The notes below the pieces were generated by a model, which saw only the letters and a program-made list of their open reading frames with translations, ran no database searches and was not told where the DNA came from. From Auanema rhodensis (Eukaryota; Nematoda; Chromadorea; Rhabditida; Rhabditidae), in assembly GCA_964057225.1 (NCBI GenBank), contig OZ059900.1:21715638-21779637 (forward strand): 64,000 nt of DNA, given 5' to 3'. The first letter of the stretch is position 1; every line of letters begins with the position of its first letter. Shown here in pieces: positions 1 to 11,631 of the stretch. A program made the position numbers and the translations under genes.

Positions 1-248
1 ATTTGACGACTCATATGAACAAAAATCGATTTAATCAATATTAGCCATAAGGGGCGTGCCCTCAGAATATGCTAATTTCCTTAATTTTCTAACCCCTGTT
101 TTTTTGTCGTGAAAGTGGAACTAGTCGTTGTACGAACAATTTTGAGCTAGGTTTCATTGACATTGCATGAGTTTGAACACATGAAATCGTAAGTCAAAAC
201 CTTGTTTACAGCGAAATTTCCAAAAACTGGTTTTCCAGCATAATAAAA

Positions 249-266
249 TATTTCTCATGGGAAATA
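249..266. other. Second inverted-repeat motif in each monomer
   Basis: TATTTC and GAAATA, 6 bp arms around tcatgg, in the first unit. The gggtattac variant (A, Gt, Ct units) and the aaaattattc variant (D units) both disrupt the pairing. The structure is therefore not strictly kept, which argues against an essential role. Confidence 0.6.
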
Positions 267-299
267 CTGTGTTTTTGTATTTTTCTAGTGTTCAGCATG

Positions 300-316
300 T
301 AAAATGCTTCATTTTA
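300..316. other. Short hairpin motif in each monomer
   Basis: TAAAATG, ctt, CATTTTA: a perfect 7 bp stem with a 3 base loop, given here for the first unit and present in nearly every unit. Cg and P units (catgtgaaatg) change one pair to G-T, and Gr units (catgtagaatg) change the neighbouring pair. A protein-binding or structural role is only a guess. Confidence 0.7.
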
Positions 317-333
317 GTATGTAACACGCTGAA

Positions 334-350
334 ATTCGTTGCATTTGACG
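334..350 (+). promoter_or_regulatory. Weak CENP-B-box-like sequence
   Basis: attcgttgcatttgacg spans the monomer junction. It keeps the TTCGTTG start of the mammalian CENP-B box and the central A, but only one base of the CGGG part. I count about 6 of the 9 core bases. It recurs once per unit, with changes such as gaaatttgttg, gaaattggttgc and aattccttgc. A binding role is unproven and may be coincidence. Confidence 0.2.
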
Positions 351-3078
351 ACTCATATGAACAAAAATCGATTTAATCAATATTAGCCATAAGGGGCGTG
401 CCCTCAGAATATGCTAATTTCCTTAATTTTCTAACCCCTGTTTTTTTGTCGTGAAAGTGGAACTAGACGTTGTACGAACAATTTTGAGCTAGGTTTCATT
501 GACATTGCATGAGTTTGAACACATGAAATCGTAAGTCAAAACCTTGTTTACAGCGAAATTTCCAAAAACTGGTTTTCCAGCATAATAAAATATTTCTCAT
601 GGGAAATACTGTGTTTTTGTATTTTTCTAGTGTTCAGCATGTAAAATGCTTCATTTTAGTATGTAACACGCTGAAATTCGTTGCATTTGACGACTCATAT
701 GAACAAAAATCGATTTAATCAATATTAGCCATAAGGGGCGTGCCCTCAGAATATGCTAATTTCCTTAATTTTCTAACCCCTGTTTTTTTGTCGTGAAAGT
801 GGAACTAGTCGTTGTACGAACAATTTTGAGCTAGGTTTCATTGACATTGCATGAGTTTGAACACATGAAATCGTAAGTCAAAACCTTGTTTACAGCGAAA
901 TTTCCAAAAACTGGTTTTCCAGCATAATAAAATATTTCTCATGGGAAATACTGTGTTTTTGTATTTTTCTAGTGTTCAGCATGTAAAATGCTTCATTTTA
1001 GTATGTAACACGCTGAAATTCGTTGCATTTGACGACTCATATGAACAAAAATCGATTTAATCAATATTAGCCATAAGGGGCGTGCCCTCAGAATATGCTA
1101 ATTTCCTTAATTTTCTAACCCCTGTTTTTTTGTCGTGAAAGTGGAACTAGACGTTGTACGAACAATTTTGAGCTAGGTTTCATTGACATTGCATGAGTTT
1201 GAACACATGAAATCGTAAGTCAAAACCTTGTTTACAGCGAAATTTCCAAAAACTGGTTTTCCAGCATAATAAAATTATTCTCATGGGAAATACTGTGTTT
1301 TTGTATTTTTCTAGTGTTCAGCATGTAAAATGCTTCATTTTAGTATGTAACACGCTGAAATTCGTTGCATTTGACGACTCATATGAACAAAAATCGATTT
1401 AATCAATATTAGCCATAAGGGGCGTGCCCTCAGAATATGCTAATTTCCTTAATTTTCTAACCCCTGTTTTTTTGTCGTGAAAGTGGAACTAGACGTTGTA
1501 CGAACAATTTTGAGCTAGGTTTCATTGACATTGCATGAGTTTGAACACATGAAATCGTAAGTCAAAACCTTGTTTACAGCGAAATTTCCAAAAACTGGTT
1601 TTCCAGCATAATAAAATATTTCTCATGGGAAATACTGTGTTTTTGTATTTTTCTAGTGTTCAGCATGTAAAATGCTTCATTTTAGTATGTAACACGCTGA
1701 AATTCGTTGCATTTGACGACTCATATGAACAAAAATCGATTTAATCAATATTAGCCATAAAGGGCGTGCCCTCAGAATATGCTAATTTCCTTAATTTTCT
1801 AACCCCTGTTTTTTTGTCGTGAAAGTGGAACTAGACGTTGTAGGAACAATTTTGAGCTAGGTTTCATTGACATTGCATGAGTTTGAACACATGAAATCGT
1901 AAGTCAAAACCTTGTTTACAGCGAAATTTCCAAAAACTGGTTTTCCAGCATAATAAAATATTTCTCATGGGAAATACTGTGTTTTTGTATTTTTCTAGTG
2001 TTCAGCATGTAAAATGCTTCATTTTAGTACGTAACACGCTGAAATTCGTTGTATTTGACGACTCATATGAACAAAAATCGATTTAATCAATATTAGCCAT
2101 AAGGGGCGTGCCCTCAGAATATGCTAATTTCCTTAATTTTCTAACCCCTGTTTTTTTGTCGTGAAAGTGGAACTAGACGTTGTACGAACAATTTTGAGCT
2201 AGGTTTCATTGACATTGCATGAGTTTGAACACATGAAATCGTAAGTCAAAACCTTGTTTACAGCGAAATTTCCAAAAACTGGTTTTCCAGCATAATAAAA
2301 TATTTCTCATGGGAAATACTGTGTTTTTGTATTTTTCTAGTGTTCAGCATGTAAAATGCTTCATTTTAGTATGTAACACGCTGAAATTCGTTGCATTTGA
2401 CGACTCATATGAACAAAAATCGATTTAATCAATATTAGCCATAAAGGGCGTGCCCTCAGAATATGCTAATTTCCTTAATTTTCTAACCCCTGTTTTTTTG
2501 TCGTGAAAGTGGAACTAGACATTGTATTAACAATTTTGAGCTAGGTTTCATTGACATTGCATGAGTTTGAACACATGAAATCGTAAGTCAAAACCTTGTT
2601 TACAGCGAAATTTCCAAAAACTGGTTTTCCAGCATAATAAAATATTTCTCATGGGTATTACTGTGTTTTTGTATTTTTCTAGTGTTCAGCATGTAAAATG
2701 CTTCATTTTAGTATGTAACACGCTGAAATTCGTTGCATTTGACGACTCATATGAACAAAAATCGATTTAATCAATATTAGCCATAAGGGGCGTGCCCTCA
2801 GAATATGCTAATTTCCTTAATTTTCTAACCCCTGTTTTTTTGTCGTGAAAGTGGAACTAGTCGTTGTACGAACAATTTTGAGCTAGGTTTCATTGACATT
2901 GCATGAGTTTGAACACATGAAATCGTAAGTCAAAACCTTGTTTACAGCGAAATTTCCAAAAACTGGTTTTCCAGCATAATAAAATATTTCTCATGGGAAA
3001 TACTGTGTTTTTGTATTTTTCTAGTGTTCAGCATGTAAAATGCTTCATTTTAGTATGTAACACGCTGAAATTCGTTGC

Positions 3079-5130
3079 ATTTGACGACTCATATGAACAA
3101 AAATCGATTTAATCAATATTAGCCATAAGGGGCGTGCCCTCAGAATATGCTAATTTCCTTAATTTTCTAACCCCTGTTTTTTTGTCGTGAAAGTGGAACT
3201 AGACGTTGTACGAACAATTTTGAGCTAGGTTTCATTGACATTGCATGAGTTTGAACACATGAAATCGTAAGTCAAAACCTTGTTTACAGCGAAATTTCCA
3301 AAAACTGGTTTTCCAGCATAATAAAATATTTCTCATGGGAAATACTGTGTTTTTGTATTTTTCTAGTGTTCAGCATGTAAAATGCTTCATTTTAGTATGT
3401 AACACGCTGAAATTCGTTGCATTTGACGACTCATATGAACAAAAATCGATTTAATCAATATTAGCCATAAAGGGCGTGCCCTCAGAATATGCTAATTTCC
3501 TTAATTTTCTAACCCCTGTTTTTTTGTCGTGAAAGTGGAACTAGACGTTGTAGGAACAATTTTGAGCTAGGTTTCATTGACATTGCATGAGTTTGAACAC
3601 ATGAAATCGTAAGTCAAAACCTTGTTTACAGCGAAATTTCCAAAAACTGGTTTTCCAGCATAATAAAATATTTCTCATGGGTATTACTGTGTTTTTGTAT
3701 TTTTCTAGTGTTCAGCATGTAAAATGCTTCATTTTAGTATGTAACACGCTGAAATTCGTTGCATTTGACGACTCATATGAACAAAAATCGATTTAATCAA
3801 TATTAGCCATAAGGGGCGTGCCCTCAGAATATGCTAATTTCCTTAATTTTCTAACCCCTGTTTTTTTGTCGTGAAAGTGGAACTAGTCGTTGTACGAACA
3901 ATTTTGAGCTAGGTTTCATTGACATTGCATGAGTTTGAACACATGAAATCGTAAGTCAAAACCTTGTTTACAGCGAAATTTCCAAAAACTGGTTTTCCAG
4001 CATAATAAAATATTTCTCATGGGAAATACTGTGTTTTTGTATTTTTCTAGTGTTCAGCATGTAAAATGCTTCATTTTAGTATGTAACACGCTGAAATTCG
4101 TTGCATTTGACGACTCATATGAACAAAAATCGATTTAATCAATATTAGCCATAAGGGGCGTGCCCTCAGAAAATGCTAATTTCCTTAATTTTCTAACCCC
4201 TGTTTTTTTGTCGTGAAAGTGGAACTAGACGTTGTACGAACAATTTTGAGCTAGGTTTCATTGACATTGCATGAGTTTGAACACATGAAATCGTAAGTCA
4301 AAACCTTGTTTACAGCGAAATTTCCAAAAACTGGTTTTCCAGCATAATAAAATATTTCTCATGGGAAATACTGTGTTTTTGTATTTTTCTAGTGTTCAGC
4401 ATGTAAAATGCTTCATTTTAGTATGTAACACGCTGAAATTCGTTGCATTTGACGACTCATATGAACAAAAATCGATTTAATCAATATTAGCCATAAAGGG
4501 CGTGCCCTCAGAATATGCTAATTTCCTTAATTTTCTAACCCCTGTTTTTTTGTCGTGAAAGTGGAACTAGACGTTGTAGGAACAATTTTGAGCTAGGTTT
4601 CATTGACATTGCATGAGTTTGAACACATGAAATCGTAAGTCAAAACCTTGTTTACAGCGAAATTTCCAAAAACTGGTTTTCCAGCATAATAAAATATTTC
4701 TCATGGGAAATACTGTGTTTTTGTATTTTTCTAGTGTTCAGCATGTAGAATGCTTCATTTTAGTACGTAACACGCTGAAATTCGTTGCATTTGACGACTC
4801 ATATGAACAAAAATCGATTTAATCAATATTAGCCATAAAGGGCGTGCCCTCAGAATATGCTAATTTCCTTAATTTTCTAACCCCTGTTTTTTTGTCGTGA
4901 AAGTGGAACTAGACGTTGTAGGAACAATTTTGAGCTAGGTTTCATTGACATTGCATGAGTTTGAACACATGAAATCGTAAGTCAAAACCTTGTTTACAGC
5001 GAAATTTCCAAAAACTGGTTTTCCAGCATAATAAAATATTTCTCATGGGAAATACTGTGTTTTTGTATTTTTCTAGTGTTCAGCATGTAAAATGCTTCAT
5101 TTTAGTATGTAACACGCTGAAATTCGTTGC
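3079..5130 (+). repeat. 6-monomer higher-order unit, copy 1
   Basis: Variant string C Gt T C' Gr G, 2,052 bp. It is followed immediately by a second copy at 5131-7183. Both copies share rare markers: cagaaaatgct in the fourth unit, and catgtagaatg with agtacgtaac in the fifth. One unequal exchange, or a replication slip of six whole units, explains the pair. Confidence 0.88.
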
Positions 5131-7183
5131 ATTTGACGACTCATATGAACAAAAATCGATTTAATCAATATTAGCCATAAGGGGCGTGCCCTCAGAATAT
5201 GCTAATTTCCTTAATTTTCTAACCCCTGTTTTTTTGTCGTGAAAGTGGAACTAGACGTTGTACGAACAATTTTGAGCTAGGTTTCATTGACATTGCATGA
5301 GTTTGAACACATGAAATCGTAAGTCAAAACCTTGTTTACAGCGAAATTTCCAAAAACTGGTTTTCCAGCATAATAAAATATTTCTCATGGGAAATACTGT
5401 GTTTTTGTATTTTTCTAGTGTTCAGCATGTAAAATGCTTCATTTTAGTATGTAACACGCTGAAATTCGTTGCATTTGACGACTCATATGAACAAAAATCG
5501 ATTTAATCAATATTAGCCATAAAGGGCGTGCCCTCAGAATATGCTAATTTCCTTAATTTTCTAACCCCTGTTTTTTTGTCGTGAAAGTGGAACTAGACGT
5601 TGTAGGAACAATTTTGAGCTAGGTTTCATTGACATTGCATGAGTTTGAACACATGAAATCGTAAGTCAAAACCTTGTTTACAGCGAAATTTCCAAAAACT
5701 GGTTTTCCAGCATAATAAAATATTTCTCATGGGTATTACTGTGTTTTTGTATTTTTCTAGTGTTCAGCATGTAAAATGCTTCATTTTAGTATGTAACACG
5801 CTGAAATTCGTTGCATTTGACGACTCATATGAACAAAAATCGATTTAATCAATATTAGCCATAAGGGGCGTGCCCTCAGAATATGCTAATTTCCTTAATT
5901 TTCTAACCCCTGTTTTTTTGTCGTGAAAGTGGAACTAGTCGTTGTACGAACAATTTTGAGCTAGGTTTCATTGACATTGCATGAGTTTGAACACATGAAA
6001 TCGTAAGTCAAAACCTTGTTTACAGCGAAATTTCCAAAAACTGGTTTTCCAGCATAATAAAATATTTCTCATGGGAAATACTGTGTTTTTGTATTTTTCT
6101 AGTGTTCAGCATGTAAAATGCTTCATTTTAGTATGTAACACGCTGAAATTCGTTGCATTTGACGACTCATATGAACAAAAATCGATTTAATCAATATTAG
6201 CCATAAGGGGCGTGCCCTCAGAAAATGCTAATTTCCTTAATTTTCTAACCCCTGTTTTTTTGTCGTGAAAGTGGAACTAGACGTTGTACGAACAATTTTG
6301 AGCTAGGTTTCATTGACATTGCATGAGTTTGAACACATGAAATCGTAAGTCAAAACCTTGTTTACAGCGAAATTTCCAAAAACTGGTTTTCCAGCATAAT
6401 AAAATATTTCTCATGGGAAATACTGTGTTTTTGTATTTTTCTAGTGTTCAGCATGTAAAATGCTTCATTTTAGTATGTAACACGCTGAAATTCGTTGCAT
6501 TTGACGACTCATATGAACAAAAATCGATTTAATCAATATTAGCCATAAAGGGCGTGCCCTCAGAATATGCTAATTTCCTTAATTTTCTAACCCCTGTTTT
6601 TTTTGTCGTGAAAGTGGAACTAGACGTTGTAGGAACAATTTTGAGCTAGGTTTCATTGACATTGCATGAGTTTGAACACATGAAATCGTAAGTCAAAACC
6701 TTGTTTACAGCGAAATTTCCAAAAACTGGTTTTCCAGCATAATAAAATATTTCTCATGGGAAATACTGTGTTTTTGTATTTTTCTAGTGTTCAGCATGTA
6801 GAATGCTTCATTTTAGTACGTAACACGCTGAAATTCGTTGCATTTGACGACTCATATGAACAAAAATCGATTTAATCAATATTAGCCATAAAGGGCGTGC
6901 CCTCAGAATATGCTAATTTCCTTAATTTTCTAACCCCTGTTTTTTTGTCGTGAAAGTGGAACTAGACGTTGTAGGAACAATTTTGAGCTAGGTTTCATTG
7001 ACATTGCATGAGTTTGAACACATGAAATCGTAAGTCAAAACCTTGTTTACAGCGAAATTTCCAAAAACTGGTTTTCCAGCATAATAAAATATTTCTCATG
7101 GGAAATACTGTGTTTTTGTATTTTTCTAGTGTTCAGCATGTAAAATGCTTCATTTTAGTATGTAACACGCTGAAATTCGTTGC
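5131..7183 (+). repeat. 6-monomer higher-order unit, copy 2
   Basis: Repeats the C Gt T C' Gr G order of 3079-5130 with the same rare markers. It is 2,053 bp because the unit at 6499 has one extra T in its poly-T tract (8 T instead of 7). That indel arose after the duplication, or was lost from the other copy. Confidence 0.88.
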
Positions 7184-10100
7184 ATTTGACGACTCATATG
7201 AACAAAAATCGATTTAATCAATATTAGCCATAAGGGGCGTGCCCTCAGAATATGCTAATTTCCTTAATTTTCTAACCCCTGTTTTTTTGTCGTGAAAGTG
7301 GAACTAGACGTTGTAGGAACAATTTTGAGCTAGGTTTCATTGACATTGCATGAGTTTGAACACATGAAATCGTAAGTCAAAACCTTGTTTACAGCGATAT
7401 TTTCAAAAACTGGTTTTCCAGCATAATAAAATATTTCTCATGGGAAATACTGTGTTTTTGTATTTTTCTAGTGTTCAGCATGTAAAATGCTTCATTTTAG
7501 TATGTAACACGCTGAAATTCGTTGCATTTGACGACTCATATGAACAAAAATCGATTTAATCAATATTAGCCATAAGGGGCGTGCCCTCAGAATATGCTAA
7601 TTTCCTTAATTTTCTAACCCCTGTTTTTTTGTCGTGAAAGTGGAACTAGACGTTGTACGAACAATTTTGAGCTAGGTTTCATTGACATTGCATGAGTTTG
7701 AACACATGAAATCGTAAGTCAAAACCTTGTTTACAGCGAAATTTCCAAAAACTGGTTTTCCAGCATAATAAAATATTTCTCATGGGTATTACTGTGTTTT
7801 TGTATTTTTCTAGTGTTCAGCATGTAAAATGCTTCATTTTAGTATGTAACACGCTGAAATTTGTTGCATTTGACGACTCATATGAACAAAAATCGATTTA
7901 ATCAATATTAGCCATAAGGGGCGTGCCCTCAGAATATGCTAATTTCCTTAATTTTCTAACCCCTGTTTTTTTGTCGTGAAAGTGGAACTAGACGTTGTAC
8001 GAACAATTTTGAGCTAGGTTTCATTGACATTGCATGAGTTTGAACACATGAAATCGTAAGTCAAAACCTTGTTTACAGCGAAATTTCCAAAAACTGGTTT
8101 TCCAGCATAATAAAATATTTCTCATGGGAAATACTGTGTTTTTGTATTTTTCTAGTGTTCAGCATGTGAAATGCTTCATTTTAGTATGTAACACGCTGAA
8201 ATTCGTTGCATTTGACGACTCATATGAACAAAAATCGATTTAATCAATATTAGCCATAAAGGGCGTGCCCTCAGAATATGCTAATTTCCTTAATTTTCTA
8301 ACCCCTGTTTTTTTGTCGTGAAAGTGGAACTAGACGTTGTAGGAACAATTTTGAGCTAGGTTTCATTGACATTGCATGAGTTTGAACACATGAAATCGTA
8401 AGTCAAAACCTTGTTTACAGCGAAATTTCCAAAAACTGGTTTTCCAGCATAATAAAATATTTCTCATGGGAAATACTGTGTTTTTGTATTTTTCTAGTGT
8501 TCAGCATGTAAAATGCTTCATTTTAGTATGTAACACGCTGAAATTCGTTGCATTTGACGACTCATATGAACAAAAATCGATTTAATCAATATTAGCCATA
8601 AGGGGGCGTGCCCTCAGAATATGCTAATTTCCTTAATTTTCTAACCCCTGTTTTTTTGTCGTGAAAGTGGAACTAGACGTTGTACGAACAATTTTGAGCT
8701 AGGTTTCATTGACATTGCATGAGTTTGAACACATGAAATCGTAAGTCAAAACCTTGTTTACAGCGAAATTTCCAAAAACTGGTTTTCCAGCATAATAAAA
8801 TATTTCTCATGGGAAATACTGTGTTTTTGTATTTTTCTAGTGTTCAGCATGTAAAATGCTTCATTTTAGTATGTAACACGCTGAAATTCGTTGCATTTGA
8901 CGACTCATATGAACAAAAATCGATTTAATCAATATTAGCCATAAGGGGCGTGCCCTCAGAATATGCTAATTTCCTTAATTTTCTAACCCCTGTTTTTTTG
9001 TCGTGAAAGTGGAACCAGACGTTGTACGAACAATTTTGAGCTAGGTTTCATTGACATTGCATGAGTTTGAACACATGAAATCGTAAGTCAAAACCTTGTT
9101 TACAGCGAAATTTCCAAAAACTGGTTTTCCAGCATAATAAAATATTTCTCATGGGAAATACTGTGTTTTTGTATTTTTCTAGTGTTCAGCATGTGAAATG
9201 CTTCATTTTAGTATGTAACACGCTGAAATTCGTTGCATTTGACGACTCATATGAACAAAAATCGATTTAATCAATATTAGCCATAAAGGGCGTGCCCTCA
9301 GAATATGCTAATTTCCTTAATTTTCTAACCCCTGTTTTTTTGTCGTTGAAAGTGGAACTAGACGTTGTAGGAACAATTTTGAGCTAGGTTTCATTGACAT
9401 TGCATGAGTTTGAACACATGAAATCGTAAGTCAAAACCTTGTTTACAGCGAAATTTCCAAAAACTGGTTTTCCAGCATAATAAAATATTTCTCATGGGAA
9501 ATACTGTGTTTTTGTATTTTTCTAGTGTTCAGCATGTAAAATGCTTCATTTTAATATGTAACACGCTGAAATTCGTTGCATTTGACGACTCATATGAACA
9601 AAAATCGATTTAATCAATATTAGCCATAAGGGGCGTGCCCTCAGAATATGCTAATTTCCTTAATTTTCTAACCCCTGTTTTTTTGTCGTGAAAGTGGAAC
9701 TAGACGTTGTACGAACAATTTTGAGCTAGGTTTCATTGACATTGCATGAGTTTGAACACATGAAATCGTAAGTCAAAACCTTGTTTACAGCGAAATTTCC
9801 AAAAACTGGTTTTCCAGCATAATAAAATATTTCTCATGGGAAATACTGTGTTTTTGTATTTTTCTAGTGTTCAGCATGTAAAATGCTTCATTTTAGTATG
9901 TAACACGCTGAAATTCGTTGCATTTGACGACTCATATGAACAAAAATCGATTTAATCAATATTAGCCATAAGGGGCGTGCCCTCAGAATATGCTAATTTC
10001 CTTAATTTTCTAACCCCTGTTTTTTTGTCGTGAAAGTGGAACTAGACGTTGTACGAACAATTTTGAGCTGGGTTTCATTGACATTGCATGAGTTTGAACA

Positions 10101-10605
10101 CATGAAATCGTAAGTCAAAACCTTGTTTACAGCGAAATTTCCAAAAACTGGTTTTCCAGCATAATAAAATATTTCTCATGGGAAATACTGTGTTTTTGTA
10201 TTTTTCTAGTGTTCAGCATGTAAAATGCTTCATTTTAGTATGTAACACGCTGAAATTCGTTGCATTTGACGACTCATATGAACAAAAATCGATTTAATCA
10301 ATATTAGCCATAAGGGGCGTGCCCTCAGAATATGCTAATTTCCTTAATTTTCTAACCCCTGTTTTTTTGTCGTGAAAGTGGAACTAGACATTGTATTAAC
10401 AATTTTGAGCTAGGTTTCATTGACATTGCATGAGTTTGAACACATGAAATCGTAAGTCAAAACCTTGTTTACAGCGAAATTTCCAAAAACTGGTTTTCCA
10501 GCATAATAAAATATTTCTCATGGGAAATACTGTGTTTTTGTATTTTTCTAGTGTTCAGCATGTAAAATGCTTCATTTTAGTATGTAACACGCTGAAATTC
10601 GTTGC
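7184..10605 (+). repeat. 10-monomer higher-order block, copy 1 (beta domain)
   Basis: Variant string B Ct Cg G C5 P G C W A. The second copy starts 4,448 bp downstream at 11632. Shared rare markers include ataaggggg at 8552, ggaaccag at 8895, the extra base in gtcgttgaaag at 9237, gagctggg at 9922 and gaaatttgttg at the end of the Ct unit. It differs from copy 2 in having gtttgaacac in its last unit where copy 2 has gtttaaacac, and in a private ttttaatatg at about 9550. Confidence 0.9.
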
Positions 10606-11631
10606 ATTTGACGACTCATATGAACAAAAATCGATTTAATCAATATTAGCCATAAGGGGCGTGCCCTCAGAATATGCTAATTTCCTTAATTTTCTAACCC
10701 CTGTTTTTTTGTCGTGAAAGTGGAACTAGACGTTGTAGGAACAATTTTGAGCTAGGTTTCATTGACATTGCATGAGTTTGAACACATGAAATCGTAAGTC
10801 AAAACCTTGTTTACAGCGATATTTTCAAAAACTGGTTTTCCAGCATAATAAAATATTTCTCATGGGAAATACTGTGTTTTTGTATTTTTCTAGTGTTCAG
10901 CATGTAAAATGCTTCATTTTAGTATGTAACACGCTGAAATTCGTTGCATTTGACGACTCATATGAACAAAAATCGATTTAATCAATATTAGCCATAAGGG
11001 GCGTGCCCTCAGAATATGCTAATTTCCTTAATTTTCTAACCCCTGTTTTTTTGTCGTGAAAGTGGAACTAGACGTTGTACGAACAATTTTGAGCTAGGTT
11101 TCATTGACATTGCATGAGTTTGAACACATGAAATCGTAAGTCAAAACCTTGTTTACAGCGAAATTTCCAAAAACTGGTTTTCCAGCATAATAAAATATTT
11201 CTCATGGGAAATACTGTGTTTTTGTATTTTTCTAGTGTTCAGCATGTGAAATGCTTCATTTTAGTATGTAACACGCTGAAATTCGTTGCATTTGACGACT
11301 CATATGAACAAAAATCGATTTAATCAATATTAGCCATAAAGGGCGTGCCCTCAGAATATGCTAATTTCCTTAATTTTCTAACCCCTGTTTTTTTGTCGTG
11401 AAAGTGGAACTAGACGTTGTAGGAACAATTTTGAGCTAGGTTTCATTGACATTGCATGAGTTTGAACACATGAAATCGTAAGTCAAAACCTTGTTTACAG
11501 CGAAATTTCCAAAAACTGGTTTTCCAGCATAATAAAATATTTCTCATGGGAAATACTGTGTTTTTGTATTTTTCTAGTGTTCAGCATGTAAAATGCTTCA
11601 TTTTAGTATGTAACACGCTGAAATTCGTTGC
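10606..11631 (+). repeat. 3-monomer spacer B Cg G between block copies
   Basis: Three units (10606, 10948, 11290) complete the 13-monomer period. The string resembles the start of the neighbouring blocks (B Ct Cg G) with the Ct unit deleted. That is consistent with an unequal-exchange endpoint here. Confidence 0.8.

Larger units (their letters stand above)
1..342 (+). repeat. Reference satellite monomer (variant T)
   Basis: First complete copy, used here as the reference for offsets. It has 116 G+C in 342 bp and about 10 CpG dinucleotides. It holds single NdeI (CATATG, 13-18) and ClaI (ATCGAT, 26-31) sites, so digestion of the array should give a 342 bp ladder. It also contains the 8 bp palindrome GAAATTTC (213-220) and short hairpins described separately. 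The length is divisible by three, yet each of the six frames has in-frame stops; for example the three forward frames stop within about the first 45 bases. The longest stop-to-stop stretch I saw is roughly 60 codons on the minus strand, with no recognisable protein features. It is therefore treated as non-coding. Confidence 0.95.
1..7183 (+). repeat. Alpha-type domain, monomers 1-21
   Basis: Variant order read directly from diagnostic bases: T C T D C Gc C A T C Gt T C' Gr G C Gt T C' Gr G. C' carries cagaaaatgct instead of cagaatatgct. Monomers 10-15 and 16-21 form a 6-monomer duplication (separate entries). D at 1027-1368 has the aaaattattc swap. The A unit at 2395-2736 combines attgtattaac with gggtattac. 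Monomer 6 (1711-2052) ends gttgtattt, a private change. Confidence 0.9.

Noticed and set aside
90-110. Poly-T tract as an RNA polymerase III terminator with an upstream promoter
   Set aside because: I found no convincing A-box and B-box pair in the unit. A T7 tract alone is expected in AT-rich DNA.
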